NCBI GenBank assembly: GCA_015493745.1
Contig: WGCN01000023.1
Location: 1 to 38,567 of the forward strand
Length of the DNA stretch: 38,567 bases
Direction: 5' to 3'
Source: Calditrichales bacterium
Lineage (GTDB): Bacteria > Calditrichota > Calditrichia > Calditrichales > J004
Made by a program: the position numbers and the translations under genes. This document shows positions 7,709 through 16,003 of this stretch, piece after piece (positions within the stretch are counted from its first letter, which is position 1; each line of letters starts with the position of its first letter). The notes under the pieces were generated by a model. The model saw only the letters and a list, made by a program, of their open reading frames with translations. It searched no databases and was not told where the DNA came from.

Positions 7709-9235
7709 ATGAAAAAAGTTATAAACCTGATAATTCTCATCCTGACCATGCAGAGCGTTCTCGCGGCTCAGGTGATAGATGCCGGCAAGATCGAGCGTAA
7801 TTTACGCCAGTTGGATCGTAAGATTGTCGCCGCGCAGGCTTTGGCCCGTCAGTATGATAATCCCCGGGCCATAAATCTGTTGCAGAAGGCGCGGGGTGAG
7901 TTATCGGCCGCTTATAACTTTTTTAGCCGGGCCAAAAACGCCCGTCCTTCCGAGCGTATTCCTTTATTGATCAAGGCCCGCAACCGTTTCCGGACTGCCG
8001 AATCCATAGTGGGGCAGGTAACGCGTCTGTTGTTGCTCAAGCCTGCCGCGCAAATACGGACGGAACTGGACCGCTTGATTCATCAGGCGGATTTGAAGCT
8101 CAGCCAGCAAAGCTTTAACCAGGAAAGCCGTTATTTTCTGCAAAAGGCCCGCGCTTTTTTGGAAAAGGCCAATAAGGACTTTCAAGATAATCGCTTTCTT
8201 CGCGGGCATGAAAACCTGAGAGTGGCGCGTTATTTCGCGGAAAAAGCCCTGGAGTTTGCCCGTGCCCCCGATGGGCAGGGCGGTAGCGGCGGCGACTATG
8301 AAAGCTGGTTTAAAAACCTGAAAATTTTATTAAGCCGGGTGACCGTGAAGGACAGCGAAAAAGGGGTGAACGCGGAATTGTACAACAACGCCCAAACTTT
8401 TATGCGTAAAGCGGAGGAAAACTATAAACGCGGAAACACCCGTCAGGCCCTAACGCAGCTAAAACTGGCCGAGCGTCTTGTTTACCGCCTGATCGATATG
8501 GATGAAAGCGCGCGGGATAGCGGCCGGCAGTTACAGACCAACTTACAATCCCTGTCACAATATTTAAGATCGGTCTATAACGAAGCCCGGACGGAGGATA
8601 CCCGGGGAATGCGCTGGTTGAAAAAAGCGGAGCAGCTTTACCGCGCGGCACAAAATGATTATGATAAAAAACACTACAAAAGCGCCCGGCGGAATATCAA
8701 CCTGTCACAACGGCTGGCGCTCAAGGCTTACGGATCTTTTACGCAAACGGGCCGGGAGGCCGGGGAGCAGGAGACCTTAAAAAGACGTTTTGATGATATT
8801 CAGGCCTTGATAACCCTGCAGGAACAACGCCTGAAAAGCGGCAAAAACAGCCAAATGCAATCCTTGCACGAACAGGGCCGGGCACTTTTCCGGGCCGCGG
8901 AAAAATCCTGGCAGCAGGGAGATCATGTCCGTGCCCGCTATCAACTGAACCTGAGTTTGCGGCTGCTGAACAGGGTGGAGCGTCTGAGCCGGGCGCCCGA
9001 GACGGCGGATATGGATGCCGCGGCCTTTGAACAGGATCTGCAACGTTTGCGGAATATTGTGCGCCGTTTTCAGCAAAATAACGCAGTGTCCGCGCCCAAT
9101 AAAATAAAGATTAATACCCTGGATAAACTGTTGTCCCAGGCACAAAAACAGGCCGACCGGGGTGAGAGGATCGCTGCCCGGGAAATGTTGACCGTCGTCC
9201 AAAATCAGATACGTCATTTACTCGACTCCGAATAA
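7709..9235 (+). CDS. Periplasmic helical-repeat protein (six ~82-aa repeats)
   Basis: A 508-aa protein with an N-terminal signal peptide (hydrophobic residues 4-19, likely cleavage after VLAA). The rest is almost entirely helical and divides into six units starting near residues 35, 120, 204, 279, 361 and 444. Each unit has the order L..L helix, short loop, LQKA/FMRKA/WLKKAE helix, a D/G turn, then an A.R..L..S.RL helix. A Gly/Ser linker (about 188-196) follows unit 2. The pattern is TPR-like but with a longer period, and I know no named family. ATG 7700 is an alternative start; I chose 7709 because GAAG lies just before it, but neither has a strong ribosome site. It is probably co-transcribed with the barrel gene 18 nt downstream, so it may be a periplasmic partner of that barrel. 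Confidence 0.85.
   Translation: MKKVINLIILILTMQSVLAAQVIDAGKIERNLRQLDRKIVAAQALARQYDNPRAINLLQKARGELSAAYNFFSRAKNARPSERIPLLIKARNRFRTAESIVGQVTRLLLLKPAAQIRTELDRLIHQADLKLSQQSFNQESRYFLQKARAFLEKANKDFQDNRFLRGHENLRVARYFAEKALEFARAPDGQGGSGGDYESWFKNLKILLSRVTVKDSEKGVNAELYNNAQTFMRKAEENYKRGNTRQALTQLKLAERLVYRLIDMDESARDSGRQLQTNLQSLSQYLRSVYNEARTEDTRGMRWLKKAEQLYRAAQNDYDKKHYKSARRNINLSQRLALKAYGSFTQTGREAGEQETLKRRFDDIQALITLQEQRLKSGKNSQMQSLHEQGRALFRAAEKSWQQGDHVRARYQLNLSLRLLNRVERLSRAPETADMDAAAFEQDLQRLRNIVRRFQQNNAVSAPNKIKINTLDKLLSQAQKQADRGERIAAREMLTVVQNQIRHLLDSE
7811..9223 (+). repeat. Six tandem ~246-nt coding repeats
   Basis: The six helical units of the protein starting at 7709 begin about every 75-85 codons (residues 35, 120, 204, 279, 361, 444). 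Conservation is at the level of protein pattern, with little visible DNA identity, so the duplication is old. Unit 1 is the longest and the last is trimmed at the C-terminus. Confidence 0.6.
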
Positions 9236-9253
9236 GAAGGCTGGTTCTTATTT

Positions 9254-10771
9254 ATGCAGGCCCCGCTAAAAAGAGTATGGTTGTTATTATGGATCGCCTT
9301 TGGTCCCGCCTTGCCCCTTTGGGCGCAGCAGGATGATAAGGCGGATTACGAGACCCTGCACCTGCAACTGGAGTTGCAGCAAAATTATCAGCCCGGCTCC
9401 GATGTCCGGGCGTTGCTGGACTCGGCGGAGACTTACGCCGCGCAGCAGGATTATGTGATGGCTCTTGTTTTCCTGGAAGAGGCCCGCGACAGTTTTCGCA
9501 CATCCGCCGCGGAAAGCCGTTCTCCCGCGCCCGATACCCTGCCGCCACAATACCTTTCCGCTTCCGGACCCTTTCGCTTTAGCATGCTCAGTGGCGTCGA
9601 TTTTAACCGGCAGGAATTTGAACTTGGTTTTGATCAAAGCGACAGCGTACTTTTGGATCAGGTGTCCAAACCTTATGTGGGGCTGGCCATGAAATTCGAA
9701 CCCTTTTCCCGGCCCTTCTCCATACAAAACATTCTGCGTTATGATAAAGAGAATTTCGACAATGAACTGCGCCTCGCCGGCCGCTGGTACGGAAAGGTTC
9801 ATACTTTTGAAAGCCGCCTCAGTTATTTGTTTAACCGGAACTTTGTTTATAACAATCTCGGTTATAACGAGCTGAATGCCGACTTTATATACACCTTCAG
9901 TAATGAACTCTGGTCGGGGCGGCTGCAAAATACCAGCCGCCTGAAAGCCTATCAAAGCCCGGACGCCAATGTGCCGGATTATTTCCGGAACACTTTAAAC
10001 GGCTATCTTTCCTATTATCAAGGCGCCGGTTTTAGTCTTCAGGCCTACTATGCCCTGGACTATAACGAGAGCCGTAACACCAGGAACAATGACTTTGTCA
10101 ACCAGTATCTCGGTCTTAGCGCGCATTGGAAAGCCGGTGGGGTGAGTTTGCGTATCAATCCCCAGGTGGAACAGAACCGCTTTACCTATCTTGTGGCCGA
10201 CAGTCTGCTGGACAACCGGTCGCAAACCGCGCGTCTGGAAGCGACCCTGTCTTACCGTATTTTCAATCCCCTGGAAATCCGGCTCAACGGCAGTTACCGG
10301 CAAAAAAGCTATCTTAAAAAAACAGAACAGGAACCCGACTACAAGCTGGTAAATTTTAATCCGGAAGGACGTTTTTATATAAATAATCAGTTCAGTCTGG
10401 GCGCGGGAGGTTATTGGGAAAAACGCCGGCATACGGTTTCCCCGGGACTGGACAGCGCCTATGTTGTGCAGCAGGATTATAGCGACAGGGGGCTGACCCT
10501 GAACGTGGATTACGCTTCTGCGCAGGGCCGGGTGCTTTCGCTGAGCGTGCGTTACAGCGCCCGGCGCTACCAGGGCGGGGATAGCGGCGCCAATTTTAGC
10601 CTTTATGCCGATCGTAACATATGGAGCGGTTTGCTTTTTGTGCAATGGCCGCTCTTTGATCATCTCTCCCTGCAGGCTGTGGCCATGTATGATAACGACA
10701 AAGACCTGGACAGCGCCTTCAATGATTCCAAAAGTTCTTTTTACACTTTGGAACTAAAATATGAGTTTTAG
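9254..10771 (+). CDS. Outer-membrane beta-barrel protein with N-terminal helical repeat
   Basis: A 505-aa protein with a signal peptide ending ALPLWAQ (about residue 25). Residues 33-80 are a helical hairpin (RALLDSAETYAAQQDYVMALVFLEEARDSF) resembling the repeat units of the protein encoded just upstream. From about residue 100 onward the sequence alternates aromatic/hydrophobic with polar residues in strands 10-14 residues long, rich in Tyr, Asn and Arg. The protein ends TLELKYEF with a terminal Phe, the usual C-terminal signature of outer-membrane barrels recognised by BamA. No porin or TonB-receptor motif is visible; a plug domain is absent. The ribosome site (AAGAAGG) is 13 nt before the ATG, longer than usual. 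It forms a two-gene unit with the repeat protein. Function unknown; transport or assembly is a guess. Confidence 0.85.
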   Translation: MQAPLKRVWLLLWIAFGPALPLWAQQDDKADYETLHLQLELQQNYQPGSDVRALLDSAETYAAQQDYVMALVFLEEARDSFRTSAAESRSPAPDTLPPQYLSASGPFRFSMLSGVDFNRQEFELGFDQSDSVLLDQVSKPYVGLAMKFEPFSRPFSIQNILRYDKENFDNELRLAGRWYGKVHTFESRLSYLFNRNFVYNNLGYNELNADFIYTFSNELWSGRLQNTSRLKAYQSPDANVPDYFRNTLNGYLSYYQGAGFSLQAYYALDYNESRNTRNNDFVNQYLGLSAHWKAGGVSLRINPQVEQNRFTYLVADSLLDNRSQTARLEATLSYRIFNPLEIRLNGSYRQKSYLKKTEQEPDYKLVNFNPEGRFYINNQFSLGAGGYWEKRRHTVSPGLDSAYVVQQDYSDRGLTLNVDYASAQGRVLSLSVRYSARRYQGGDSGANFSLYADRNIWSGLLFVQWPLFDHLSLQAVAMYDNDKDLDSAFNDSKSSFYTLELKYEF

Positions 10772-11246
10772 GTGACTTTTTTAAATTCCTGAGCGCTATA
10801 TTTATTTTTGAAACTCAATGGCCGGAACGGCGTAGACTGACTGTATCTATATTTTTACCGGCAAGCCCTTCGCGATTTAGCAGCAAAAAGGGGCGATTCT
10901 GTTTGTTGAAAACGGGGAAGGTGAACAAGCCCGCGGGGACGATGTCAATAATGAGTCCTCTTTTCGGCTTGACACTTGTATGATGGATTTCTAAATTCAG
11001 GTCATATAGCTGAATGAAATAAAATCTATTTCCCCTGATTTATAATTTTAGCCTTTGCATTTTTCAGTTTTTCTGTTTGAAATTTTTTTGAGTGTAACAA
11101 AGTTACCGGATATAACAGCGATATTATCATTCTGAATTCTGCAACGGTTGTATGTGTGTTTCACTTTATGGCCAAAATCTTTTGACATCTTATGATGTAT
11201 GTGGTCATGAGCGATATAAATAATATTTTCTTATGGAGTTTAAGGA
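10772..11246. other. Intergenic region, 475 nt, no gene seen
   Basis: It is AT-rich with stop codons in all frames. No tRNA or clear terminator hairpin follows the barrel gene. A candidate sigma-70-type promoter lies at 10969. A short GGAG at 11235-11238 is the ribosome site of the next gene. Confidence 0.6.
10969..10997 (+). promoter_or_regulatory. Candidate sigma-70-type promoter, TTGACA-N17-TAAATT
   Basis: A perfect -35 (TTGACA) is followed after 17 nt by TAAATT, a 4-of-6 match to TATAAT. The same -35/spacer/-10 combination recurs at 14344. It would leave a leader of roughly 240 nt before the gene at 11247. Confidence 0.4.
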
Positions 11247-12359
11247 ATGGAAGAGCAAAAGGATGTTTATCTGTTATCGTGCTATTTGAAAAAATGGTCC
11301 TATACCGAGAATAAACTAACACTAAATTATTCATTTTGTTGGGATGGGCACTACCAAAGGCGGCATAAGGAGTTCCGTCTGGGAAATCCCGTGGCCATGA
11401 CCAGCGAACTTTTGGGGCAGATTGTTAAAGACGCCCGCTATATTTTATCCCAGAGCGATGAAGAAAAACGCTGGCATATCAATATCGTCAACTATAACGA
11501 CGCCAAACCCAAAACCATTGCCTTTTTTAGTAAAATTGTCAAGGAATTCAAAAATAATAAACGCAGCAACGGCAAGTCGCGGATGATCACGGCGCGCAGC
11601 CTCGATTTTTTCTACCACGATCATGATTATGACAAGTTGCCCGAAAATATGAAGTTTTTTGTGCACCTGAATCGCGGCATGAACAAGGTCAATGGCGAAC
11701 TGTGGGCCAATGCCCTGGTGGATTTTAAGATTGCCCAAAAGATGAATCCCGAAAGTACCGTGCTGAACAAGTTCATGAGCATGGCCTACAGCAAGCTGGG
11801 CGAGTTTGATAAGGCCATCAGGCCCATGGAGCTTTACGCCCGGGCCGAACCCAGTATCGCCAGCTTAACCGCCCTGGCCCAGGCTTATATCCACCTGGAA
11901 GAGTTTGAAAAGGCCGACGCCATTTACCAACAGATCGCCGATAACTACGAAGAAAAGGAGCTGGCCTTGTTTGGAAGGGCCCATCTGGCTTATAAGCAGG
12001 GTAAGGATTATCTGCCCTTTCTCGAAGAACTCTTTGAACACGATCCCAATTGGTTGCAGGAAAAACTGAAGAGTGACTGGGAATATAAGTTGATGCCCGC
12101 CAAAAAGCGCACGGTTACCCGCTGGAATGCTTCCACCGCCGCGCGCTACATGGGGTTTGAACGGCCGTTTGACCTGACACGCAAAGCCTTCAGTCATGAA
12201 ATTCCCTGCTATTTCGATCATGAAAAAGGGACGGTACACTTTGTGAAGGAAGAGCTGGACTGCTGGATCGATTTACGCAATCATTTTAACCTGGATGGCG
12301 CCACCTATCAGGTGTATGAAGATAAGCTCCTGCCCGGTGAACGGCCGGTAAGCGCCTGA
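11247..12359 (+). CDS. TPR protein with C-terminal excisionase-like HTH domain
   Basis: A 370-aa cytoplasmic protein (no signal peptide). Residues 1-120 are an unrecognised alpha/beta region. Residues about 135-235 contain TPR-like helices (ELWANALVDFKIAQKMNPES, KFMSMAYSKLGEFDKAIRPM, AQAYIHLEEFEKADAIYQQI). Residues 291-342 follow the pattern of MerR/excisionase-type HTH (HTH_17): helix STAARYMGF, a turn, basic helix TRKAF, then IPCYFDHEKGTVHFVKEELDCWI, where the family usually has lpa.r...g...rf.kedLdaWl. I infer a DNA-binding or degenerate DNA-binding module regulated through TPR contacts. GGAG lies 8 nt before the ATG. The gene is 23 nt upstream of the RlmD gene and probably in the same unit. 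Confidence 0.82.
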   Translation: MEEQKDVYLLSCYLKKWSYTENKLTLNYSFCWDGHYQRRHKEFRLGNPVAMTSELLGQIVKDARYILSQSDEEKRWHINIVNYNDAKPKTIAFFSKIVKEFKNNKRSNGKSRMITARSLDFFYHDHDYDKLPENMKFFVHLNRGMNKVNGELWANALVDFKIAQKMNPESTVLNKFMSMAYSKLGEFDKAIRPMELYARAEPSIASLTALAQAYIHLEEFEKADAIYQQIADNYEEKELALFGRAHLAYKQGKDYLPFLEELFEHDPNWLQEKLKSDWEYKLMPAKKRTVTRWNASTAARYMGFERPFDLTRKAFSHEIPCYFDHEKGTVHFVKEELDCWIDLRNHFNLDGATYQVYEDKLLPGERPVSA

Positions 12360-12382
12360 CCCTATTTATAAGAAACCTTTCC

Positions 12383-13795
12383 ATGTCTGAAAATTTTGTC
12401 TATCCCGTAAAAAAAGGGCATGACTACACCGTAACCGTCGAGAGCCTGGCTTTTGGCGGTAAGGGCATTGCCCGGGTGGAAGAATATGTGCTCTTTATAC
12501 GCCGTGCCCTGCCCGGAGATGTGTGCCGGATACGCGTTACCAAGCGCAAGCGCAGCTTTGGTGAAGCCCGTATTCTTGCCATCGAGCAGCCCTCGCCTTT
12601 GCGCCAACAGCCCCCGTGTGAGCATTTTGAGTGGTGCGGTGGCTGCACATGGCAAAACATGAGTTATGAAAATCAACTCATGCAGAAAACCGCTATTGTA
12701 AAACAGGCATTTAAACGCCCGGATGATTTGGGGGACTTTCCCGTCCTGGATACCCTTCCCGCCGCCAGGCCTTATGCTTACCGCAATAAGATGGAATTTT
12801 CTTTTGCCGACCGTAAATGGCTTACCCCTCAGGATTTGGATAACCCGGAAATATCCAAGGCGTTTGCCCTGGGGTTGCATGTTCCTGGAACGTTCGATAA
12901 AATTTTGCATATTGAACGGTGTCTGCTGCAAAGCGACCCGGCCAATGATATTTTGAAATATGTATCCCGGTATGCGCAGGAAGCCGGCCTGCCGGCCTAT
13001 GGTATTCGCAGCCATGAGGGATTGTTGCGCTTTTTGGTGCTGCGCCAAAGCCGGGCCACCGGGGAGATTATGGTTAACCTGGTGACCTCGCGGGATGCCC
13101 GGGAAGAGCTGACTCCCCTGGCCCGCGGGCTGATGAACACATTTAAAGAGGTGGCCTCGGTGGTGAATAACGTGAACTCCCGCAAGGCTCAGATCGCCCA
13201 GGGAGAACAGGAGTTTCTGCTGGCCGGGAAAAGCAGCATCAGCGATACGATCGGTCCCTTCACTTTTGATATATCGGCCAATTCATTTTTTCAAACCAAC
13301 ACCGACCAGGCCGCGAAGTTGTATGATGTTGCCCTGGAATTTGCAGGCTTAAGCGGCCGGGAGACCGTTTGGGATCTCTATTGCGGCACGGGGACGATTA
13401 CGCTGTTCCTGGCGCGGAAAGCGAAACAGGTGTATGGTTTTGAAATTGTACCCGGCGCCATCGAAGACGCCAGGAACAATGCCCGTCGCTATAACGCCGG
13501 GAATATAGAATGGTTTGCCGGCGATGTGCGTGAACATATGAAATCCGTGGCCGAAACGCCGGATGTGTTGGTAACCGATCCGCCGAGGGCCGGTATGCAT
13601 CCGGAGGTTGTGGAAACCATATTGGAGGTAAAACCCGGGCGGATCGTTTATGTATCGTGCAACCCCACAACCATGGCGCGGGATATGAAGACCTTGCAAC
13701 AGGCATACAACGTGGTCAGGGTTCAACCGGTGGATATGTTTCCTCAGACCTATCACATAGAAACGGTGGCCCTGCTGGAGCTGAAGCCGGGATGA
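12383..13795 (+). CDS. rlmD: 23S rRNA (uracil-C5)-methyltransferase, RlmD/RumA type
   Basis: A 470-aa protein matching the RumA/RlmD architecture. An N-terminal TRAM domain (residues about 8-68, SLAFGGKGIAR) is followed by an iron-sulphur cluster site with Cys79, Cys85, Cys88 (CEHFEWCGGC) and Cys180. The C-terminal SAM methyltransferase domain shows FFQTN (about 308), the SAM loop DLYCGTGT (about 333), DPPRAG, the catalytic nucleophile Cys426 in SCNP and the general base Glu460 in HIETVALLEL. It should transfer a methyl group from SAM to a uracil in 23S rRNA. Whether the target is U1939, U747 or both cannot be read from sequence. It overlaps the next methyltransferase gene by 4 nt. Confidence 0.93.
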   Translation: MSENFVYPVKKGHDYTVTVESLAFGGKGIARVEEYVLFIRRALPGDVCRIRVTKRKRSFGEARILAIEQPSPLRQQPPCEHFEWCGGCTWQNMSYENQLMQKTAIVKQAFKRPDDLGDFPVLDTLPAARPYAYRNKMEFSFADRKWLTPQDLDNPEISKAFALGLHVPGTFDKILHIERCLLQSDPANDILKYVSRYAQEAGLPAYGIRSHEGLLRFLVLRQSRATGEIMVNLVTSRDAREELTPLARGLMNTFKEVASVVNNVNSRKAQIAQGEQEFLLAGKSSISDTIGPFTFDISANSFFQTNTDQAAKLYDVALEFAGLSGRETVWDLYCGTGTITLFLARKAKQVYGFEIVPGAIEDARNNARRYNAGNIEWFAGDVREHMKSVAETPDVLVTDPPRAGMHPEVVETILEVKPGRIVYVSCNPTTMARDMKTLQQAYNVVRVQPVDMFPQTYHIETVALLELKPG

Positions 13796-14328
13796 GCAAG
13801 GCGCGCAAACTGACCTTTGAAGAAATTTTTGCCGCTCGTCCCACCGTGGATGAGGTTAAGAATATGCCGCGCACACCGTTGGTGGCGGTGGTGGAAAACA
13901 TACGCAGCATGCATAATGTCGGCAGTATCTTTCGCAGCAGCGATGGCGCGGGTATCGGGCATCTCTATCTGACCGGTTATACGGCGGTCCCCCCGCGGCC
14001 GGAAATTGAAAAAACGGCCCTGGGCGCCACGGATTCCGTTCCCTGGAGCTATCATAAAAACGCCGCGGAAGTGGTTTCCCGCCTGAAAGGGCAGGGCTAT
14101 GAGATCGTTGTGGTGGAACAGACCACGGAAAGCAAACCCTTTTTCAAAACGGAATACAGCTTTCCCCTCTGTTTGATTATGGGAAACGAAGTGGACGGTG
14201 TTTCCGGGGAACTGGTGGCCATGGCGGATAAGGCGGTGGATATCCCCATGCTGGGTGTTAAGCACTCCCTTAATGTTTCCGTGGCCTATGGCATCGTTCT
14301 TTATGGTATACTGGCTAAGTATTTGTAA
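13792..14328 (+). CDS. SpoU/TrmH-family RNA 2'-O-methyltransferase (178 aa)
   Basis: Translation should begin at ATG 13792, which overlaps the stop of the RlmD gene (ATGA); a longer frame starting at 13657 lies wholly inside that gene and has no family similarity. The three SPOUT motifs are visible: NIRSMHNVGSIFRSSDGAG (motif 1, with the Asn and Arg typical of the family), LIMGNEVDGVS (motif 2) and IPMLGVKHSLNVSVAYGI (motif 3, knot). It lacks the N-terminal RNA-binding extension found in RlmB, so it is a compact TrmH-like enzyme. The substrate (tRNA or rRNA) cannot be read from sequence. Coupling with rlmD suggests a shared role in RNA modification. Confidence 0.92.
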   Translation: MSKARKLTFEEIFAARPTVDEVKNMPRTPLVAVVENIRSMHNVGSIFRSSDGAGIGHLYLTGYTAVPPRPEIEKTALGATDSVPWSYHKNAAEVVSRLKGQGYEIVVVEQTTESKPFFKTEYSFPLCLIMGNEVDGVSGELVAMADKAVDIPMLGVKHSLNVSVAYGIVLYGILAKYL

Positions 14329-14343
14329 AAATATAACTTATAC

Positions 14344-14372
14344 TTGACACCATTTTGACGACGATCTAAATT
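14344..14372 (+). promoter_or_regulatory. Candidate sigma-70-type promoter, TTGACA-N17-TAAATT
   Basis: A perfect -35, a 17-nt spacer and TAAATT, identical in form to the candidate at 10969. It sits 15 nt past the stop of the SpoU gene and 83 nt before the PATAN cluster, so the cluster likely has its own promoter. Confidence 0.5.
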
Positions 14373-14455
14373 GTTTGTCCATGTATCGTTTTGATAAATT
14401 TTTTCATTAAGCGGAAATCGTTCCCGGACGATGAATTTAATCAGCGGAATTTGAA

Positions 14456-16003
14456 ATGCCTCCATCAAGTTTAGCCATTTTGGATAGCGATGAAAAACGT
14501 CTTGAATACCTGAAAAGTGTTTTTAAGCGAGATGATTATAAGGTGTTTTCCTTCGTGGATATTCAGCCCCTGCTGGAGCAGTTGGCGCAAAACCCCATGG
14601 CGGCCATCCTGTTGGAGTATGGCACCCTGACGCATAGCGAACGTAACGAGATTGTCCGTATTTTCCGCCAGTATGATCACAACAATATTTTTATCTACAA
14701 TCTTCCCGATGACGCCAACCGCCGCCTGGCGTTTTATGAGTTGGGCGCCCGCCGGGTATTTGACGTCAGTTCCCCGGTGGAAGAAATCTATTACGCCTTA
14801 AAAGGCCCCTTGCAAAACTTTAGCCGGAGTACACCCGGCACCGAACTGGTTTCCACCGGCGACCTGCAGGAGATGCCCTTAAAAAACCTGTTGTCGACAA
14901 TGGGCAAGGAAGAACGCTCCGGTGTGTTACGGCTGTTTTCCAACCAGATGGCCGGAAAAATTTATTTTAAGCAGGGCTATCCCATCCATGCCCAGGTGGG
15001 GATGCATGAGGGCGAAGCAGCCCTGATGCACATGTTGTTCTGGCCCGAGGGAACCTTTCGCTTTTCCTCCAAGATGACATTCAACGGCCGGGGAAGCGTG
15101 GGCATCAGTCATGTGGCTTTGCTGATCGCCGCGGAAAAAATCCGCAAACAGTTTGCCGTCCATATCGGTAACCTGGGCAGCCTGCGGGCCACGGTCAGGG
15201 TTCAGTATGCCGGGGATTTGCAACAATCCGGACTGGCGGTGGACGAGGCTTTCGTTGAACTGATCCGCCGCCCGGTAATGATTAAAAAAATTCTGGAAAA
15301 TCCCGTTTACCCGAACTTTACTACGGTGGAAAAACTTAACCTGCTTCTGGAAAACGGCTATCTCCATGTTTATGATGAAGAGAAAAAGAAGGAAAGTTCC
15401 GCCGAGGCCATAAGCGCGGAATCTTCAACGGTGGTAACCCGTCCCGGAGAGAGCTTTGCCGCGGAGATGATCCGCTATTTTGATCTCGGGGAAAAGGCCC
15501 GGCCTTATGTGATTCCGGTCTTGTCCGTACACGGCCGTAACGGCAGCCGTTTTATCCAAACCCTGTTTGATGCCGGCGAGGAGCTTTATAAGGGGCAGAT
15601 GATACTCGACAGCCACCGCAGTTGCCTGCTGGAAAGCCTGGCCATCAATGAACAGATTATCGACGATGTGGAAGAGCGCAAGGATGACCTGATTGGCTTT
15701 GTCTATGTGCTGGGTGAAGAAGCCTATGAGCGTCTGGACTATACCCGCTATATTCTGGGAAAAATGAGTCAGCTTTATCCCCTGCCACTCGTGATTCTTT
15801 TTACCGGAGCCGTGCAACAGCCGGAAAGCCTAAAGAAAGAACTCAATATTCCCGGGAGTCATCCGGTCTTTACCGTTGCGCTGGATAAAAAAGAACAGCT
15901 GGAAGAGGTGATACTCAAAATGGCCCTCTACAGGCAGGAAGAGGAAGAAGAGGAATCCGGAGAAGACGCCCATTCCGAAGATGAGGTGACGACCGATGCG
16001 TGA
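14456..16003 (+). CDS. Pseudo-receiver / PATAN (DUF4388) / degenerate GTPase-like protein
   Basis: A 515-aa soluble protein with three modules. Residues 1-117 follow a receiver fold (LAILDSDEK at strand 1, ILLEYG at strand 3), but the phosphoacceptor position is Glu54, a possible phospho-mimic. Residues about 134-230 are a PATAN/DUF4388 domain (GDLQEMPLKNLLSTMG, SGVLRLFS, GKIYFKQGYPIHAQ, GTFRFSS). Residues 235-306 look like a helical winged module. Residues 348-492 resemble a Ras-like GTPase of the MglA/SRPRB kind by strand order (VIPVLSVHGRNG, GFVYVLG, PLVILFTG), but the P-loop Lys-Thr and NKxD are missing. The tail is very acidic. No good ribosome site is visible. The next gene overlaps by 8 nt. 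PATAN proteins work in two-component and motility signalling; a role here is inference. Confidence 0.8.
   Translation: MPPSSLAILDSDEKRLEYLKSVFKRDDYKVFSFVDIQPLLEQLAQNPMAAILLEYGTLTHSERNEIVRIFRQYDHNNIFIYNLPDDANRRLAFYELGARRVFDVSSPVEEIYYALKGPLQNFSRSTPGTELVSTGDLQEMPLKNLLSTMGKEERSGVLRLFSNQMAGKIYFKQGYPIHAQVGMHEGEAALMHMLFWPEGTFRFSSKMTFNGRGSVGISHVALLIAAEKIRKQFAVHIGNLGSLRATVRVQYAGDLQQSGLAVDEAFVELIRRPVMIKKILENPVYPNFTTVEKLNLLLENGYLHVYDEEKKKESSAEAISAESSTVVTRPGESFAAEMIRYFDLGEKARPYVIPVLSVHGRNGSRFIQTLFDAGEELYKGQMILDSHRSCLLESLAINEQIIDDVEERKDDLIGFVYVLGEEAYERLDYTRYILGKMSQLYPLPLVILFTGAVQQPESLKKELNIPGSHPVFTVALDKKEQLEEVILKMALYRQEEEEEESGEDAHSEDEVTTDA

Noticed and set aside
11160-11180. TGGCC-containing sequence upstream of 11247 as a sigma-54 site
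   Set aside because: The -12 element does not match at the required spacing.
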